This document shows positions 1-7,763 of a DNA stretch of 11,660 nucleotides, piece after piece. The notes beneath the pieces are model-generated. The model saw only the letters and a program-made list of their open reading frames with translations, did no database searches and had not been told where the DNA came from. This stretch comes from Methanosaeta sp. NSP1. GTDB lineage: Archaea; Halobacteriota; Methanosarcinia; Methanotrichales; Methanotrichaceae. The stretch lies in the NCBI GenBank assembly GCA_002256595.1, contig NOLC01000227.1, positions 1-11,660 on the forward strand, written 5' to 3'. Within the stretch, counting starts at the first letter, position 1; every line of letters starts with the position of its first letter. The translations under genes were made by a program, and so were the position numbers.

Positions 1-683
1 AGGCAAGGGAGATCCTGGATTATTTCGGCCTCGACTGCAAGCCTCTTTACGACGACGGCGAGTTCGTGCCAGACGGCTCGCGGGTGCTCTGCATAAGCGG
101 AAGCGCCAGAGCCATACTTCAGGCGGAGAGGCTTACCCTGAACTTTCTGGCTAGAATGAGCGGTATATCCACAATAACCCGGCAGTGTGTTCTCTCTGCC
201 GGGGGAGCGGTGCGCATAGCCGCCACCCGTAAGACCACGCCGGGATTCCGGGCCTTTGAGAAAAAGGCCGTCTTTCTGGGCGGGGGTGATCGGCACAGGT
301 TCAACCTCTCCGATGCCGTTCTGATCAAGGACAATCATATCCGGATCCTGGGGCTGGAGGAATGCCTGCGTCGGGCCAAGGAGAATGCCAGCTTCACCAA
401 GAAGATAGAGGTGGAGGTGGAGAGCCTGGAAGACCTGCTCATAGCGGCCCGGGGGAAAGCGGACATCATCATGTTCGATAACATGAGCCCGGAGACGATA
501 GCGAGGGGAGTGCATCTTCTCCGGGAGCAGGGGCTTCGGGAGCATGTGATTCTGGAGGCCTCGGGAGGCATAAGTCCCAGCAATATCCCGGAGTATGCTC
601 GCAGCGGAGTGGATGTTATATCACTGGGAGCCCTCACCAGAGATGCCAGATGGATCGATCTGAGCCTGGAGATAGAGCTCTAA
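1..683 (+). CDS. nadC: Nicotinate-nucleotide pyrophosphorylase (carboxylating), 5' end outside the window
   Basis: Quinolinate phosphoribosyltransferase joins quinolinate and PRPP to give nicotinate mononucleotide, CO2 and pyrophosphate, the step that closes de novo NAD synthesis in the cytosol. The frame is open from base 3, with codons reading AREILDYFGLDCKPLYDDGE, so the gene enters from the left. A GTG at 66 is internal and not a real start. About 226 residues are present, against roughly 270-280 for the family, so about 50 N-terminal residues are missing. Family motifs in order are NFLARMSGIST, TRKTTPGFR, EKKAVFLGGG followed by HR, LIKDNHI, EVEVE, MFDNM, EASGGI and GVDVISLGALT. These supply the phosphate- and quinolinate-binding Arg/Lys/His residues. 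The usual Asp before TRKT is Ala here, which is not a catalytic loss. The product ends normally at 683. The next gene is 81 bases away and unrelated. Confidence 0.95.
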   Translation, partial: AREILDYFGLDCKPLYDDGEFVPDGSRVLCISGSARAILQAERLTLNFLARMSGISTITRQCVLSAGGAVRIAATRKTTPGFRAFEKKAVFLGGGDRHRFNLSDAVLIKDNHIRILGLEECLRRAKENASFTKKIEVEVESLEDLLIAARGKADIIMFDNMSPETIARGVHLLREQGLREHVILEASGGISPSNIPEYARSGVDVISLGALTRDARWIDLSLEIEL

Positions 684-752
684 AATAGGGGCAAAATTCA
701 AATCGTTAAAAAGTCAATAGCCGGATCGACAGTTATTGTGATATACAATTAT

Positions 753-756
753 GGAG
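753..756 (+). promoter_or_regulatory. Ribosome binding site that favours the ATG at 765
   Basis: GGAG lies 8 bases before the ATG at 765. A GTG at 738 would give a protein nine residues longer, but it has no such motif and would place extra residues before the signal peptide. A TATA-like stretch (TGATATAC, about 739-746) lies just upstream and could give a very short leader. Confidence 0.5.
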
Positions 757-764
757 TCTTGGGC

Positions 765-1952
765 ATGAAAGCTTCCTCTTATCGGCTGGGTTTGATCTGT
801 CTCTTGCTCTATGTTCTACTGATTGGGTCAGCCTGTGCCGCAGAATCTGATGAAGAGGATGAAGATGAGATCACATTCAGAGATTTCAGCCTCAATATTG
901 GTGACCGCGTCGACCTCGACGATTATCAGATGGAGCTCATCGAAATACAATCGCTCCGGGATGGATTGGTGGTGATGAGAGTCTCCCGGGTCGGCGGCTC
1001 ACTTGACGAGCAGAGAGCCCTTCTCCTGGACAGCCCCAATAACTTCGACGGCGGAGCGGAAAAAGGGGGCGTTACCATTACCATTACCGATATCTTCGAT
1101 GAGCAGTCGGCCAGGGTCAGGCTGGAGTACGAGCAGAAGCTGGGAACGCCCAGAAAGAGAGCCTCAGACCGGCCTGCAGCTATGCCGGAAAAGCCGGAGC
1201 TATTGGTGCAAAAGAGCTTTGATAGAAATGAGATGCATGTGGGAGACGAGGTCAAGGTCACCATCACCATCAAAAACACCGGCACAGGAACGGCCAACGA
1301 CATAGATGTGCAGGATATACCGCCCCTACCCGAGTTCACTTATATCGCAGGCTATCCACCCAAGATAAAAGAGACCCTGGACTCCGGCCAGTCCGATTCT
1401 GCGGTTTATATCTTAAATGCGGCGCGGGAGGGCTCAGTCCAGATTCCGGCCGTGGTCGTCAGCTATGCAGACAGTAAGAAGAATTCCAAGTCGAATAGTT
1501 CAGAGCCATTCAGCATCATAATCAGACCCAAGAGCAAGGCGGATCTGGTTATAAATGTGGAGGACACTCCACCCCTGGTCTTGGACGAAGAGGGATTGCT
1601 CAACATCAGCATATCCAATCAGGGGAGCGCATCCGCTACCAGGATAGAAGCTACGGGAGAGGTCAGCCCTTCGGATGGGCTGGAAATAAAGGGCCTGGAT
1701 AAGAGCTTCTTTGAGATTCCTCCTGGGGATGCAGCCAATTTCTCTGCCCGCATTTCCGGCCATAAGAGGGGGATCTACACCATCCGGCTCAAGGTCAGTT
1801 ACGATGATGGAGATGGATCGGTTATTCGAGAGGCAACCTCCAGGGCAGTAGTCCTGAAACGAGAGTATAAATATCAATATTTGCTAGTTATTATCCCAAT
1901 TATCATAGTCTCGGCCTGGATCTACAGGCGACACCGAGAGTATAAATATTGA
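765..1952 (+). CDS. Exported, membrane-anchored CARDB/DUF11-like surface protein
   Basis: The product is 395 residues from the ATG at 765. Residues 1-26 form a signal peptide: a basic start (KASSYR), a hydrophobic core, then a small-residue stretch ending SACAA. An acidic stretch follows (about 28-36). Residues 37-125 look like a compact beta domain of the type seen in methanogen S-layer-associated proteins. Residues 145-255 resemble a DUF11/CARDB module (VGDEVKVTITIKNTGTGTAND). Residues 258-363 form a second such module (NISISNQGSASATRIEA). A single helix at 371-387 and a short basic tail (YRRHREYKY) anchor the C terminus, so nearly all of the protein should lie outside the cell. Serine- and asparagine-rich sequons (NSS, NFS) would allow N-glycosylation. 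No catalytic motif is visible; a role in envelope structure or adhesion is inferred only. It stands alone between nadC and the FtsZ-like gene. Confidence 0.8.
   Translation: MKASSYRLGLICLLLYVLLIGSACAAESDEEDEDEITFRDFSLNIGDRVDLDDYQMELIEIQSLRDGLVVMRVSRVGGSLDEQRALLLDSPNNFDGGAEKGGVTITITDIFDEQSARVRLEYEQKLGTPRKRASDRPAAMPEKPELLVQKSFDRNEMHVGDEVKVTITIKNTGTGTANDIDVQDIPPLPEFTYIAGYPPKIKETLDSGQSDSAVYILNAAREGSVQIPAVVVSYADSKKNSKSNSSEPFSIIIRPKSKADLVINVEDTPPLVLDEEGLLNISISNQGSASATRIEATGEVSPSDGLEIKGLDKSFFEIPPGDAANFSARISGHKRGIYTIRLKVSYDDGDGSVIREATSRAVVLKREYKYQYLLVIIPIIIVSAWIYRRHREYKY
1860..1949 (+). repeat. In-frame 15-bp direct repeat, two copies, flanking the membrane helix
   Basis: CGAGAGTATAAATAT occurs exactly at 1860-1874 and at 1935-1949, 75 bases apart. 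Both copies encode REYKY, once just before the transmembrane helix and once as the last five residues. The core TATAAATA also looks like an archaeal TATA box. The second copy lies 86-100 bases before the next start codon and could serve the FtsZ-like gene with a leader of about 60 bases; that role is a guess. Confidence 0.6.
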
Positions 1953-1971
1953 AAGTTAGACCTATAACAAG

Positions 1972-1991
1972 ATGATGTGCATCGCGATCAT
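1972..1991. promoter_or_regulatory. Nested dyad symmetry upstream of the FtsZ-like gene
   Basis: ATGAT (1972-1976) pairs with ATCAT (1987-1991) across 10 bases. A second small dyad, GATG-TG-CATC (1974-1983), overlaps it. The site lies about 45-60 bases before the start of the FtsZ-like gene in an 82-base intergenic gap, a sensible place for an operator. Arms this short can arise by chance. Confidence 0.25.
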
Positions 1992-2034
1992 AACTACCAA
2001 AATTATCCAGCTTTATTAAGTGAGATAGGATATC

Positions 2035-3144
2035 ATGCTTAACGTACTCATGCTCGGCGTAGGCCAGTGCGGCAATCGGATACTGGATGCGATGAACAAG
2101 GAAGCCTTTGGAGGCGGTGGGGCCTCCAAGCTGGCCAAATACTATCTGCGTCCCAAATTTCCCAGTCGAGTGGAGACCCTGGCTATAAACACCGCGGTTA
2201 ATGATCTCAAAGAGCTGCGCTTCACCACGGCCAAGGATCGGCTTCATGTCCCCAATCTGCATGGCGTCGGTGCCAATAGAAATGTGGGCAAGCAGGCCTT
2301 TATGGAAAATCGCGATATGATCATGGGCGAGATCGAGAAACGGGGCGACTTCGATATAGCCTTTGTGATCACATCTACCTCCGGCGGAACCGGCTCGTCC
2401 TTCTCCCCTCTGCTCATCAATGAGCTGAAGAGGCAGTACAAAGATATCGCCGTGATCACTGTGGCCATCCTGCCCTTCCGGGAGGAGGGGTCCATTTACC
2501 TGCAGAATGCTGCCTTCAGCATGAGGGAGCTGATGGAGGTGGATGCAGAAGGCATCATCCTGGCCGACAATCAGTATATGAAGAGGTTTAGCGGAGATAT
2601 CGCCTCGGCCTATGACAAGATCAACAACATGATCGCCCAGCGTCTGTTATTCTTGATCGAGTCTCTGGATTCAGAAATGCTCTCGGTTACAGACTTAGGC
2701 GACTTCAAGACGGTGATGAATGGGGGGCTACGAATCGGCACCATGGGATTTTATCAGGCTGATAGCAAGAACCTCTCCATCAGGGATGCCATAGAGAACA
2801 GCCTCAAGCCCGGAAATCTGCTCTATCCGGCCAATGTGGCGGATGATGCTGCTAGGGCCATGATCATCATCCAGGGATCCCGGGAGCACCTGGATGTGGA
2901 TGAGATCACCAAAGCGGTGGAGAAGCTCTCTGCCAGCGCCGGACATGTCTTCAAGGGAATTATGGTCAAGAAGGGCCGGCCTAAAATCCTATCTGTCTTC
3001 ACCCTTGCCAGCGCACCGGAGCTGGAGGGCATTTATGCCCAGGCCGCCCGGGCCATGCAGGAGGAGAAGGAGAAGAGGACCCGTGCCCGAAAGCAGCTTG
3101 ATGATGCTTTCGCCCATATTGAAGATTTGGAAGAGATTTACTAG
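2035..3144 (+). CDS. Tubulin/FtsZ-superfamily GTPase, non-canonical (CetZ-like)
   Basis: This is a 369-residue cytoskeletal GTPase of the tubulin/FtsZ superfamily. Nucleotide-binding loops appear in order: T1 GVGQCGN (8-14), T3 GVGANRNVGK (77-86), T4 SGGTGSS (116-122), and Asn179 in DNQYM in the T6 region. The T7 synergy loop is VTDLGDFKTVM (218-228), aligning with FtsZ NxDFADVxTVM: both acidic residues (Asp220, Asp223) remain and the Asn is Val. It should therefore bind GTP, polymerise and hydrolyse. T1 differs from ordinary FtsZ (GGAGN) and resembles eukaryotic tubulin (GQCGN). The C terminus (about 335-366) is highly charged and likely a coiled coil. The FtsZ C-terminal peptide that binds SepF/FtsA is not apparent, so a role other than division, such as cell shape, is plausible. 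The ATG at 2035 follows AGGA at 2027-2030. Superfamily is certain; the subfamily is inferred. Confidence 0.88.
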   Translation: MLNVLMLGVGQCGNRILDAMNKEAFGGGGASKLAKYYLRPKFPSRVETLAINTAVNDLKELRFTTAKDRLHVPNLHGVGANRNVGKQAFMENRDMIMGEIEKRGDFDIAFVITSTSGGTGSSFSPLLINELKRQYKDIAVITVAILPFREEGSIYLQNAAFSMRELMEVDAEGIILADNQYMKRFSGDIASAYDKINNMIAQRLLFLIESLDSEMLSVTDLGDFKTVMNGGLRIGTMGFYQADSKNLSIRDAIENSLKPGNLLYPANVADDAARAMIIIQGSREHLDVDEITKAVEKLSASAGHVFKGIMVKKGRPKILSVFTLASAPELEGIYAQAARAMQEEKEKRTRARKQLDDAFAHIEDLEEIY

Positions 3145-3183
3145 AAACAAAGCCGTATGCCAACACAAAGAGATACAGGAAGA

Positions 3184-3198
3184 GCGGTCAACAACCGC
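3184..3198 (+). other. Small hairpin after the FtsZ-like gene
   Basis: GCGGT (3184-3188) pairs with ACCGC (3194-3198) around a 5-base loop, 40 bases after the stop codon in the gap between convergent genes. No T-run follows on this strand, so it is not a clear terminator. It may protect the transcript's 3' end. Confidence 0.3.
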
Positions 3199-3213
3199 AG
3201 AGCAGAATCTCGG

Positions 3214-3232
3214 GATTTAAAATCTTAAAAGA
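3214..3232 (-). terminator. T-rich terminator after aIF1
   Basis: Read on the minus strand, the bases right after the aIF1 stop are TTCTTTTAAGATTTTAAAT. Archaeal RNA polymerase terminates on such T-rich stretches without needing a hairpin. It would end the minus-strand transcript that starts near 7740. Confidence 0.5.
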
Positions 3233-3235
3233 AGG

Positions 3236-3544
3236 TCAGGTGCTTATCTGATCTGCCCCGAACCCTTTCTTAACCAGGATCTCCTTAATTCTTTGAATAT
3301 GATTGCCCTGTAGCTCAATCAGGCTCTCCTTGACCGTTCCGCCGCAGGCCAGCTTGGATTTAAGATGGGTACAGAGCTCTTGAAGGTCGATCTCGTGAGG
3401 ATCAATGCCTTGGATCACTGTCACCTCTTTTCCATACCTGCGCTTCTGCACTTTTACCGCTATCCTTTGCTGCTCTTTGGCAACCTCCTCGCAGATGCAC
3501 AGCTCCTGGGGAAGGCCGCATACGGTACACATTTGAGAACTCAT
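3236..3544 (-). CDS. Translation initiation factor aIF1 (SUI1/eIF1 family)
   Basis: aIF1 binds the small ribosomal subunit near the P site and helps select the start codon. The product is 102 residues from the ATG at 3544, the usual length. An N-terminal zinc-binding knuckle (C6-x2-C9, C16-x-C18) precedes the SUI1 fold. Hallmarks are [15 protein letters not shown] (34-48), [12 protein letters not shown] (61-72) and IELQGNH (76-82). A TTG at 3577 would add 11 residues ([10 protein letters not shown]) but would bury the GGAGGT ribosome-binding sequence inside the gene, so I chose the ATG. The gene starts 74 bases downstream of the large VWA gene on the same strand and may share its transcript or have its own promoter in the AT-rich gap. 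The link to the VWA proteins is probably positional. Confidence 0.93.
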   Translation of the reverse strand: MSSQMCTVCGLPQELCICEEVAKEQQRIAVKVQKRRYGKEVTVIQGIDPHEIDLQELCTHLKSKLACGGTVKESLIELQGNHIQRIKEILVKKGFGADQIST

Positions 3545-3556
3545 TTGGTGGCAGTT

Positions 3557-3562
3557 ACCTCC
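3557..3562 (-). promoter_or_regulatory. Strong ribosome binding site of aIF1
   Basis: GGAGGT on the minus strand, 12 bases before the ATG at 3544. The spacing is long, but the match is the best in the region. It decides against the upstream TTG at 3577. Confidence 0.6.
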
Positions 3563-3618
3563 GCAACTTATCTTCAATAAGGCTGATTATGCTATTAAAA
3601 TCTGATGGTGGCCGCCTT

Positions 3619-5976
3619 TCAGGTTTTGGATCGCCCTCTTCTCTTTATTTCACTCAATTTTCTATAGAGTATATCGGAAAGGAAGATCAGGAGAGCGGCA
3701 GCCAGAAGTATGTCCCTTCGAGAGAGCCTCTCCTGTACCGTCCTGCTGCTGACCGCCCTCGCCTCGGCCAGGAGGCTTCTCTTGGCTTCCTCTTCGCTGA
3801 ACACCTTTCCTCCTGCAGCAATGATCAGCTTTGGCAGCTCGGGATTATAGCCTACATCACGGTACTCCAGGGGATAGTTGACCGCCAGCCCGTAGCTGCC
3901 GATGTAGTAGATGCCCGAGCTGTTGGGGGTGAATGTGGCGGTATATCTGCTATCCCCTACCTTCTCCACCTCGGTTCCGGAAATTACCGGCCGGGCATCG
4001 CTATTTATGATGACTGACAGAGGCGTGCCCTGCCAACCGTCTTCGGCCTCCACCCTTCCTTTCTCGGGCCTGGGATCCCCTATGGCCCAGTTGAGGGTGG
4101 AGGAGATCAAGGCAGAGTTCTCCTTGGTGTAAAGAGAGCCGGCCCAGATATTGCCGTTATCCGCAGTCAGAGATGCCACCCGGCCCAGGCCGTAGCGCCA
4201 GACGGTCAGGACCGGCTTGCCATCGGCGAGAGCCACCAGACGCTCTGCTCCTGGCCTCGGGGTTACGTCGTTAAATCCGGTGACTGTGGCGTTCAGCTCC
4301 AGTCCGGCTGTTATATAGTGGTTCTGGCTCACGGTGGTGGCGGTGTAAGCGGCGATCTGGTCCGGAGAGGCCGTCTCCTGCGATGCAGAATCCTGAAGGG
4401 TGGTGGTCAGAGAGTCCGGATAGACGAACTGGGAGAAGTTGGATCCTGTCTGGGCGGCCAGATCACTGAATTTGCCGGTCATGCCCGGGAAGGCCTGCAC
4501 CTGAATAAGACGGGTATCTACATTCATCTGGCGGAGCAATTGGATGGACCTCTCCATCACCTCCGGATAATTGTAGAGGTTTCCGTCCGAAAGCACAAAC
4601 AGCTCACCCTGGCCGCCGCTTGAATTGAGCATATCCCAGGCCAGCTCCAGTCCTCGGTCCAGATGGCTGTTCTCCGTGCCCGTTGGACCCAGGGCCATGA
4701 TCCTCTCCCCTATGATCTCCTGTGAGCGGGAGAGGGGCAAGGGATCGAGCACATCATAGGCCTTGGTGCCGAATACTATCAGACCCACCTTGTAGTCCCG
4801 GAGGTGTGGGGACTTGAGCAGCTCCACGGCCAGAGCCTTCTCATAGTCCAGCAGGGTGGTGCCGTCTCCGGTCCGGGCGGTGAGGAGGGAGAAGGATATG
4901 TCCAGGACTACCACCAGAGTTTTTCCTCCCTCAAAGATGCTGGGCATGGACCGTACCGGCAGATACCTCTCCAGGCCGGAGCCCCGGTAGCCCCCCAGTT
5001 CAAAGGAGTTCTCGCCGCCCACCACCACCAGGCCGCCTCCATCGCGCACATAGCCTCCCAGCCGGTCCAGATGGGATCGATAGGGGATGTCGTCCAGGAC
5101 AACGGCCTTATATCCATCCAGGCTTTCCGGCAGCTCTGAGGAGACTGTCAACCGGTAGAGGTCATTGAGGTTGACCGCCAGGGGCGAGCTGATGTTGGTT
5201 ACCAGGAGGACCTCCGGCTTGGGCACGACATAGACTGCCTTCTGGTAATTGTCGTTTATGGGCTGGCCGTCCGGGTCAATCGAAGCTCTCAGGATATGGT
5301 TTCCCGTGGTCAAGAAGGAATGGGAGATCTTGATAGAAGCGCTGGCGTTGGAGGAGAGGCTGTCGCTGTAGATCGATTGCTCGTCGGCGTAAACGGATAA
5401 AGACCCGTTATATCCTCTCGCCGATCGCACGACTACCCGGAAGGGATAGTCCCCGGCCAGGACGGCGGTGTTGGTTCCTGAGATCTCCACGCTGGAGTCA
5501 TCCCTCTCAGGGACCAGAGAGAGGGCAAAGGCGGTGGCATTGGAGGCACTGGCCAGAGCCAGAGAGTCGGCTAAAGGCCTGCCGCTATTGCTGTAGCCGT
5601 CTGTGACCAGGAGGATGCTGCCACCCGGCAGGGCATTCTGGACTATTTTGTCACCCAAGGCCGTTGTCTCCCCGCTGAAGCTGCGAACCGGGGCATCGGT
5701 CCAGCCCCTTATTCTTTCTGCCATAAGCGGATCGAAGATTGCCATGGACCCCGTCTTGTCGTCCAGGATGGTGATGCTGGGCTGATCCGAGGTGACGGTA
5801 TGGGTCTGCACAAAATAGGGATTGGCTGCCGCAGCTATGATCAGACAGAAGGCCAGGAGCCTTGAGGCGGCAAACAGCCTGTTCCTGGACCTGTGGATAT
5901 AGATCGCTCCCAGCAGCATTATGGGCGCAAGGGCCCAGAGCAGATCCGGATTTGCAAAATAGAGATCCTCTATCAT
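3619..5976 (-). CDS. Large membrane VWA protein with a class I amidotransferase-like module
   Basis: The product has 785 residues. Two helices (about 11-27 and 37-53) anchor the N terminus. A degenerate VWA-like region follows (about 66-155), with DKTGS at 73-77 in place of DxSxS and TDG at 125-127. Then come beta-rich repeats (165-250) and an amidotransferase-like fold (about 287-345; LGGYVRDGGGLVVVGGENSF). A full VWA domain spans 353-520, with metal-site motif DISFS (359-363), a Thr in PTGTEN (431-436) and LSDG (463-466). The segment WRYGLGRV...NWAIGDP (593-634) resembles the same part of the upstream gene's product. A C-terminal helix lies near 755-770. Most of the chain should be extracellular. 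Metal-dependent ligand binding is predicted; the ligand is unknown. The start overlaps the upstream stop as ATGA and has GGAGGAGAG before it. No catalytic triad for amidotransferase activity is evident. Confidence 0.85.
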   Translation of the reverse strand: MIEDLYFANPDLLWALAPIMLLGAIYIHRSRNRLFAASRLLAFCLIIAAAANPYFVQTHTVTSDQPSITILDDKTGSMAIFDPLMAERIRGWTDAPVRSFSGETTALGDKIVQNALPGGSILLVTDGYSNSGRPLADSLALASASNATAFALSLVPERDDSSVEISGTNTAVLAGDYPFRVVVRSARGYNGSLSVYADEQSIYSDSLSSNASASIKISHSFLTTGNHILRASIDPDGQPINDNYQKAVYVVPKPEVLLVTNISSPLAVNLNDLYRLTVSSELPESLDGYKAVVLDDIPYRSHLDRLGGYVRDGGGLVVVGGENSFELGGYRGSGLERYLPVRSMPSIFEGGKTLVVVLDISFSLLTARTGDGTTLLDYEKALAVELLKSPHLRDYKVGLIVFGTKAYDVLDPLPLSRSQEIIGERIMALGPTGTENSHLDRGLELAWDMLNSSGGQGELFVLSDGNLYNYPEVMERSIQLLRQMNVDTRLIQVQAFPGMTGKFSDLAAQTGSNFSQFVYPDSLTTTLQDSASQETASPDQIAAYTATTVSQNHYITAGLELNATVTGFNDVTPRPGAERLVALADGKPVLTVWRYGLGRVASLTADNGNIWAGSLYTKENSALISSTLNWAIGDPRPEKGRVEAEDGWQGTPLSVIINSDARPVISGTEVEKVGDSRYTATFTPNSSGIYYIGSYGLAVNYPLEYRDVGYNPELPKLIIAAGGKVFSEEEAKRSLLAEARAVSSRTVQERLSRRDILLAAALLIFLSDILYRKLSEIKRRGRSKT

Positions 5977-7718
5977 GCCTCTCTCCTCCAGCGCATGACC
6001 GCCAGCTCCAGGAGCATGGCCAGAGCAGCCAGGACGATGACCCAGTGGGAGAGATCCTTTTCCACTGTGGTCTCCCGGCTGACCTCCTTGAACTGCCCGG
6101 CCTCTACCTCCTGGCTCCTCTGCAGGGACGACTCTTTTGGATCATACATATTGGCGGCTATGGTCTGTCCCTGGTAGCGATAGATGCCCACCTGGTCCAG
6201 CAGCAGGCTGCTGGCTGTCAATCTTGTGGAAGGCGTCTCTATCATAGCTCGTTCACCCAGGTGGACCGTCTCTCCCGTCTTGCGGTTGGACTGGATGGTG
6301 TCAGGCACATCTGTGATCCAGTTGACTGTCTTGTGCCAGAATATGGGATACTCCGGCCGCAAATGAAAATCGGAGTCCAATTCCAGGCCGCTGTAGACCA
6401 CGGTGCCTTTGCCCAGACGCCAGTAGGAGAGGATGGGCCGGCCATTGGCCTCCACCATGGTGACAGAGCCCCTTCTTGAGGCTGCCTTGGGATAGCTGAA
6501 AATGCCTATCTCATTGAAATGAAGTCCCTGGGCGAAGCCTCCGCTTCTCACCCAGAGGCTGGCCGGACCGCTCTCCACTCCCTCCAGGCGCACGGGAAGA
6601 TACTCTGGACCCTCTGCCCCGCCGGAGGCGATATAAATCACTTTGCCTCCATCGATATACTGATTGAGTTTGCCGTCATTGGTGGCGTTGCCGGATACGA
6701 CCACCAGATCGTGGCCCTCCGGCTGGCCGACGGTCGTCACCTCCACATTGGGAAGGGAGCGCAGAGCAGCCAGGGCCGGGCCGTCCTCTCCCAGATACAA
6801 AACCCTCTTTTTGCCCAGAGCCGGGACATAAACATAGGCATGGTTGTCCCAGGAGATGGCATCATCGATATCCAGGGAGACCTCATTTATTCCGGGATAG
6901 GCGGTGGTGGAGAGGAAATAGTCCTCTCCGCTCCCCATCTGAACCGTGCGGCTGGCCTCGCCGCCAGGGCCGCTGATGGTTATGGGGACGGATCTGGCCG
7001 GGCCGTAGTTGTGAATCAGGGCAGTATGGTTCACATATCCCGGTCCGAGCACATCCCAGGCCTCGGTCAGAGCTACGTTCTCCCCAGCCTGGCGGGCATC
7101 GGCAAAGACTATGCTCAGTCGACCATCCGCCTCAAGGATCTTGCGGGTGGCCCCGGGATCGTCTCCGGTCCAGCTATTGAAGTCAGAGACCACCAGCATA
7201 TGTCCTCCCTCTGCCGTCAGCAGACCGGCGGCCAGGGTCATGCCTCCTGAGAGGTCGGACGAGACTGCTTTGGGCTGGAAGAGCCTCAGGGCATCCCTGG
7301 CCTCATTGGGGCTGCCCTCCAATAGAGTGGTCTGGGGAATGATGCCCGCCAGGACCAGGCTCACCCTCTCATATCCCGGCAGATAGGGCTCTATCATCTG
7401 CAATGCCCTGGAAGAGGAAGCCTGCATGCTGGCCGAGCCGTCCAGCACCACCACCAGATGGCTGCTGGCCGCCCCCTCCTCCGTGGTGTAGGGACCGGCT
7501 GCCGCTATGGAAAGGGCGCAGAGCACCAGAAGCTGAACCCAGAAGAGAGGATCGCTGATCAGGCGGCTCAGCACGGCAGAGCGCTTTACCTCGCCCTCCG
7601 GCAGGAATTGGGTGGCAGAGAAGCGGATCTCCCTGGGCCGGGGGCGGATGAGGTATATCAGTATCAAGGGAATGATCGAGACGAGTCCCAGAAGGGCGGC
7701 GGGATTGCGGAAGGGCAT
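5973..7718 (-). CDS. BatA-like membrane protein with a VWA domain
   Basis: The product is 581 residues from the ATG at 7718. The N terminus (MPFRNPAALLGL, then a helix at 7-24 and RPRPRE) is typical of the BatA/aerotolerance-regulator N-terminal family, with a second helix near 58-75. A VWA domain follows at 86-210, with metal-site motif DGSAS (93-97) and Asp179 in VVSDF. The expected middle Thr is not obvious; SDLSGG (154-159) sits in its place. Residues 215-300 look like a beta-sandwich, 302-475 like an amidotransferase-type fold (GQPEGHDLVVVSGNA, YIDGGKVIYIASGG), and 557-576 is a C-terminal helix. A TTG at 7739 would add seven residues but has no ribosome-binding sequence either. The ATG matches where family members usually begin and would sit on a short leader behind a TATA element at 7766. 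It is the first gene of the minus-strand cluster and overlaps the next by 4 bp. Confidence 0.85.
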   Translation of the reverse strand: MPFRNPAALLGLVSIIPLILIYLIRPRPREIRFSATQFLPEGEVKRSAVLSRLISDPLFWVQLLVLCALSIAAAGPYTTEEGAASSHLVVVLDGSASMQASSSRALQMIEPYLPGYERVSLVLAGIIPQTTLLEGSPNEARDALRLFQPKAVSSDLSGGMTLAAGLLTAEGGHMLVVSDFNSWTGDDPGATRKILEADGRLSIVFADARQAGENVALTEAWDVLGPGYVNHTALIHNYGPARSVPITISGPGGEASRTVQMGSGEDYFLSTTAYPGINEVSLDIDDAISWDNHAYVYVPALGKKRVLYLGEDGPALAALRSLPNVEVTTVGQPEGHDLVVVSGNATNDGKLNQYIDGGKVIYIASGGAEGPEYLPVRLEGVESGPASLWVRSGGFAQGLHFNEIGIFSYPKAASRRGSVTMVEANGRPILSYWRLGKGTVVYSGLELDSDFHLRPEYPIFWHKTVNWITDVPDTIQSNRKTGETVHLGERAMIETPSTRLTASSLLLDQVGIYRYQGQTIAANMYDPKESSLQRSQEVEAGQFKEVSRETTVEKDLSHWVIVLAALAMLLELAVMRWRREA

Positions 7719-7763
7719 CTGGAGGACAATTAGATTCAAGAACTATGAAAAGGTTTGCGCAGG

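Noticed and set aside
66..683. nadC starting at the GTG at 66
   Set aside because: The frame stays open and family-like back to the left edge, so this codon is internal.
765..842. Lipoprotein signal in the CARDB-like protein
   Set aside because: There is a Cys near the end of the signal peptide (GSAC), but it is a poor lipobox match, and the protein already has a C-terminal anchor.
3236..3577. aIF1 starting at the TTG at 3577
   Set aside because: The extension would contain the gene's own GGAGGT ribosome binding site, and family members start near MSS-x-MC.
5862..6479. A 205-codon plus-strand frame spanning the VWA gene junction
   Set aside because: It is antisense to two well-supported genes and has no recognisable motif.
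6519..7250. A 243-codon open frame on the plus strand inside the VWA cluster
   Set aside because: It is antisense to the BatA-like gene, whose protein has clear domains and helices. The opposite frame has no family features and is open because of the GC-biased codon pattern.
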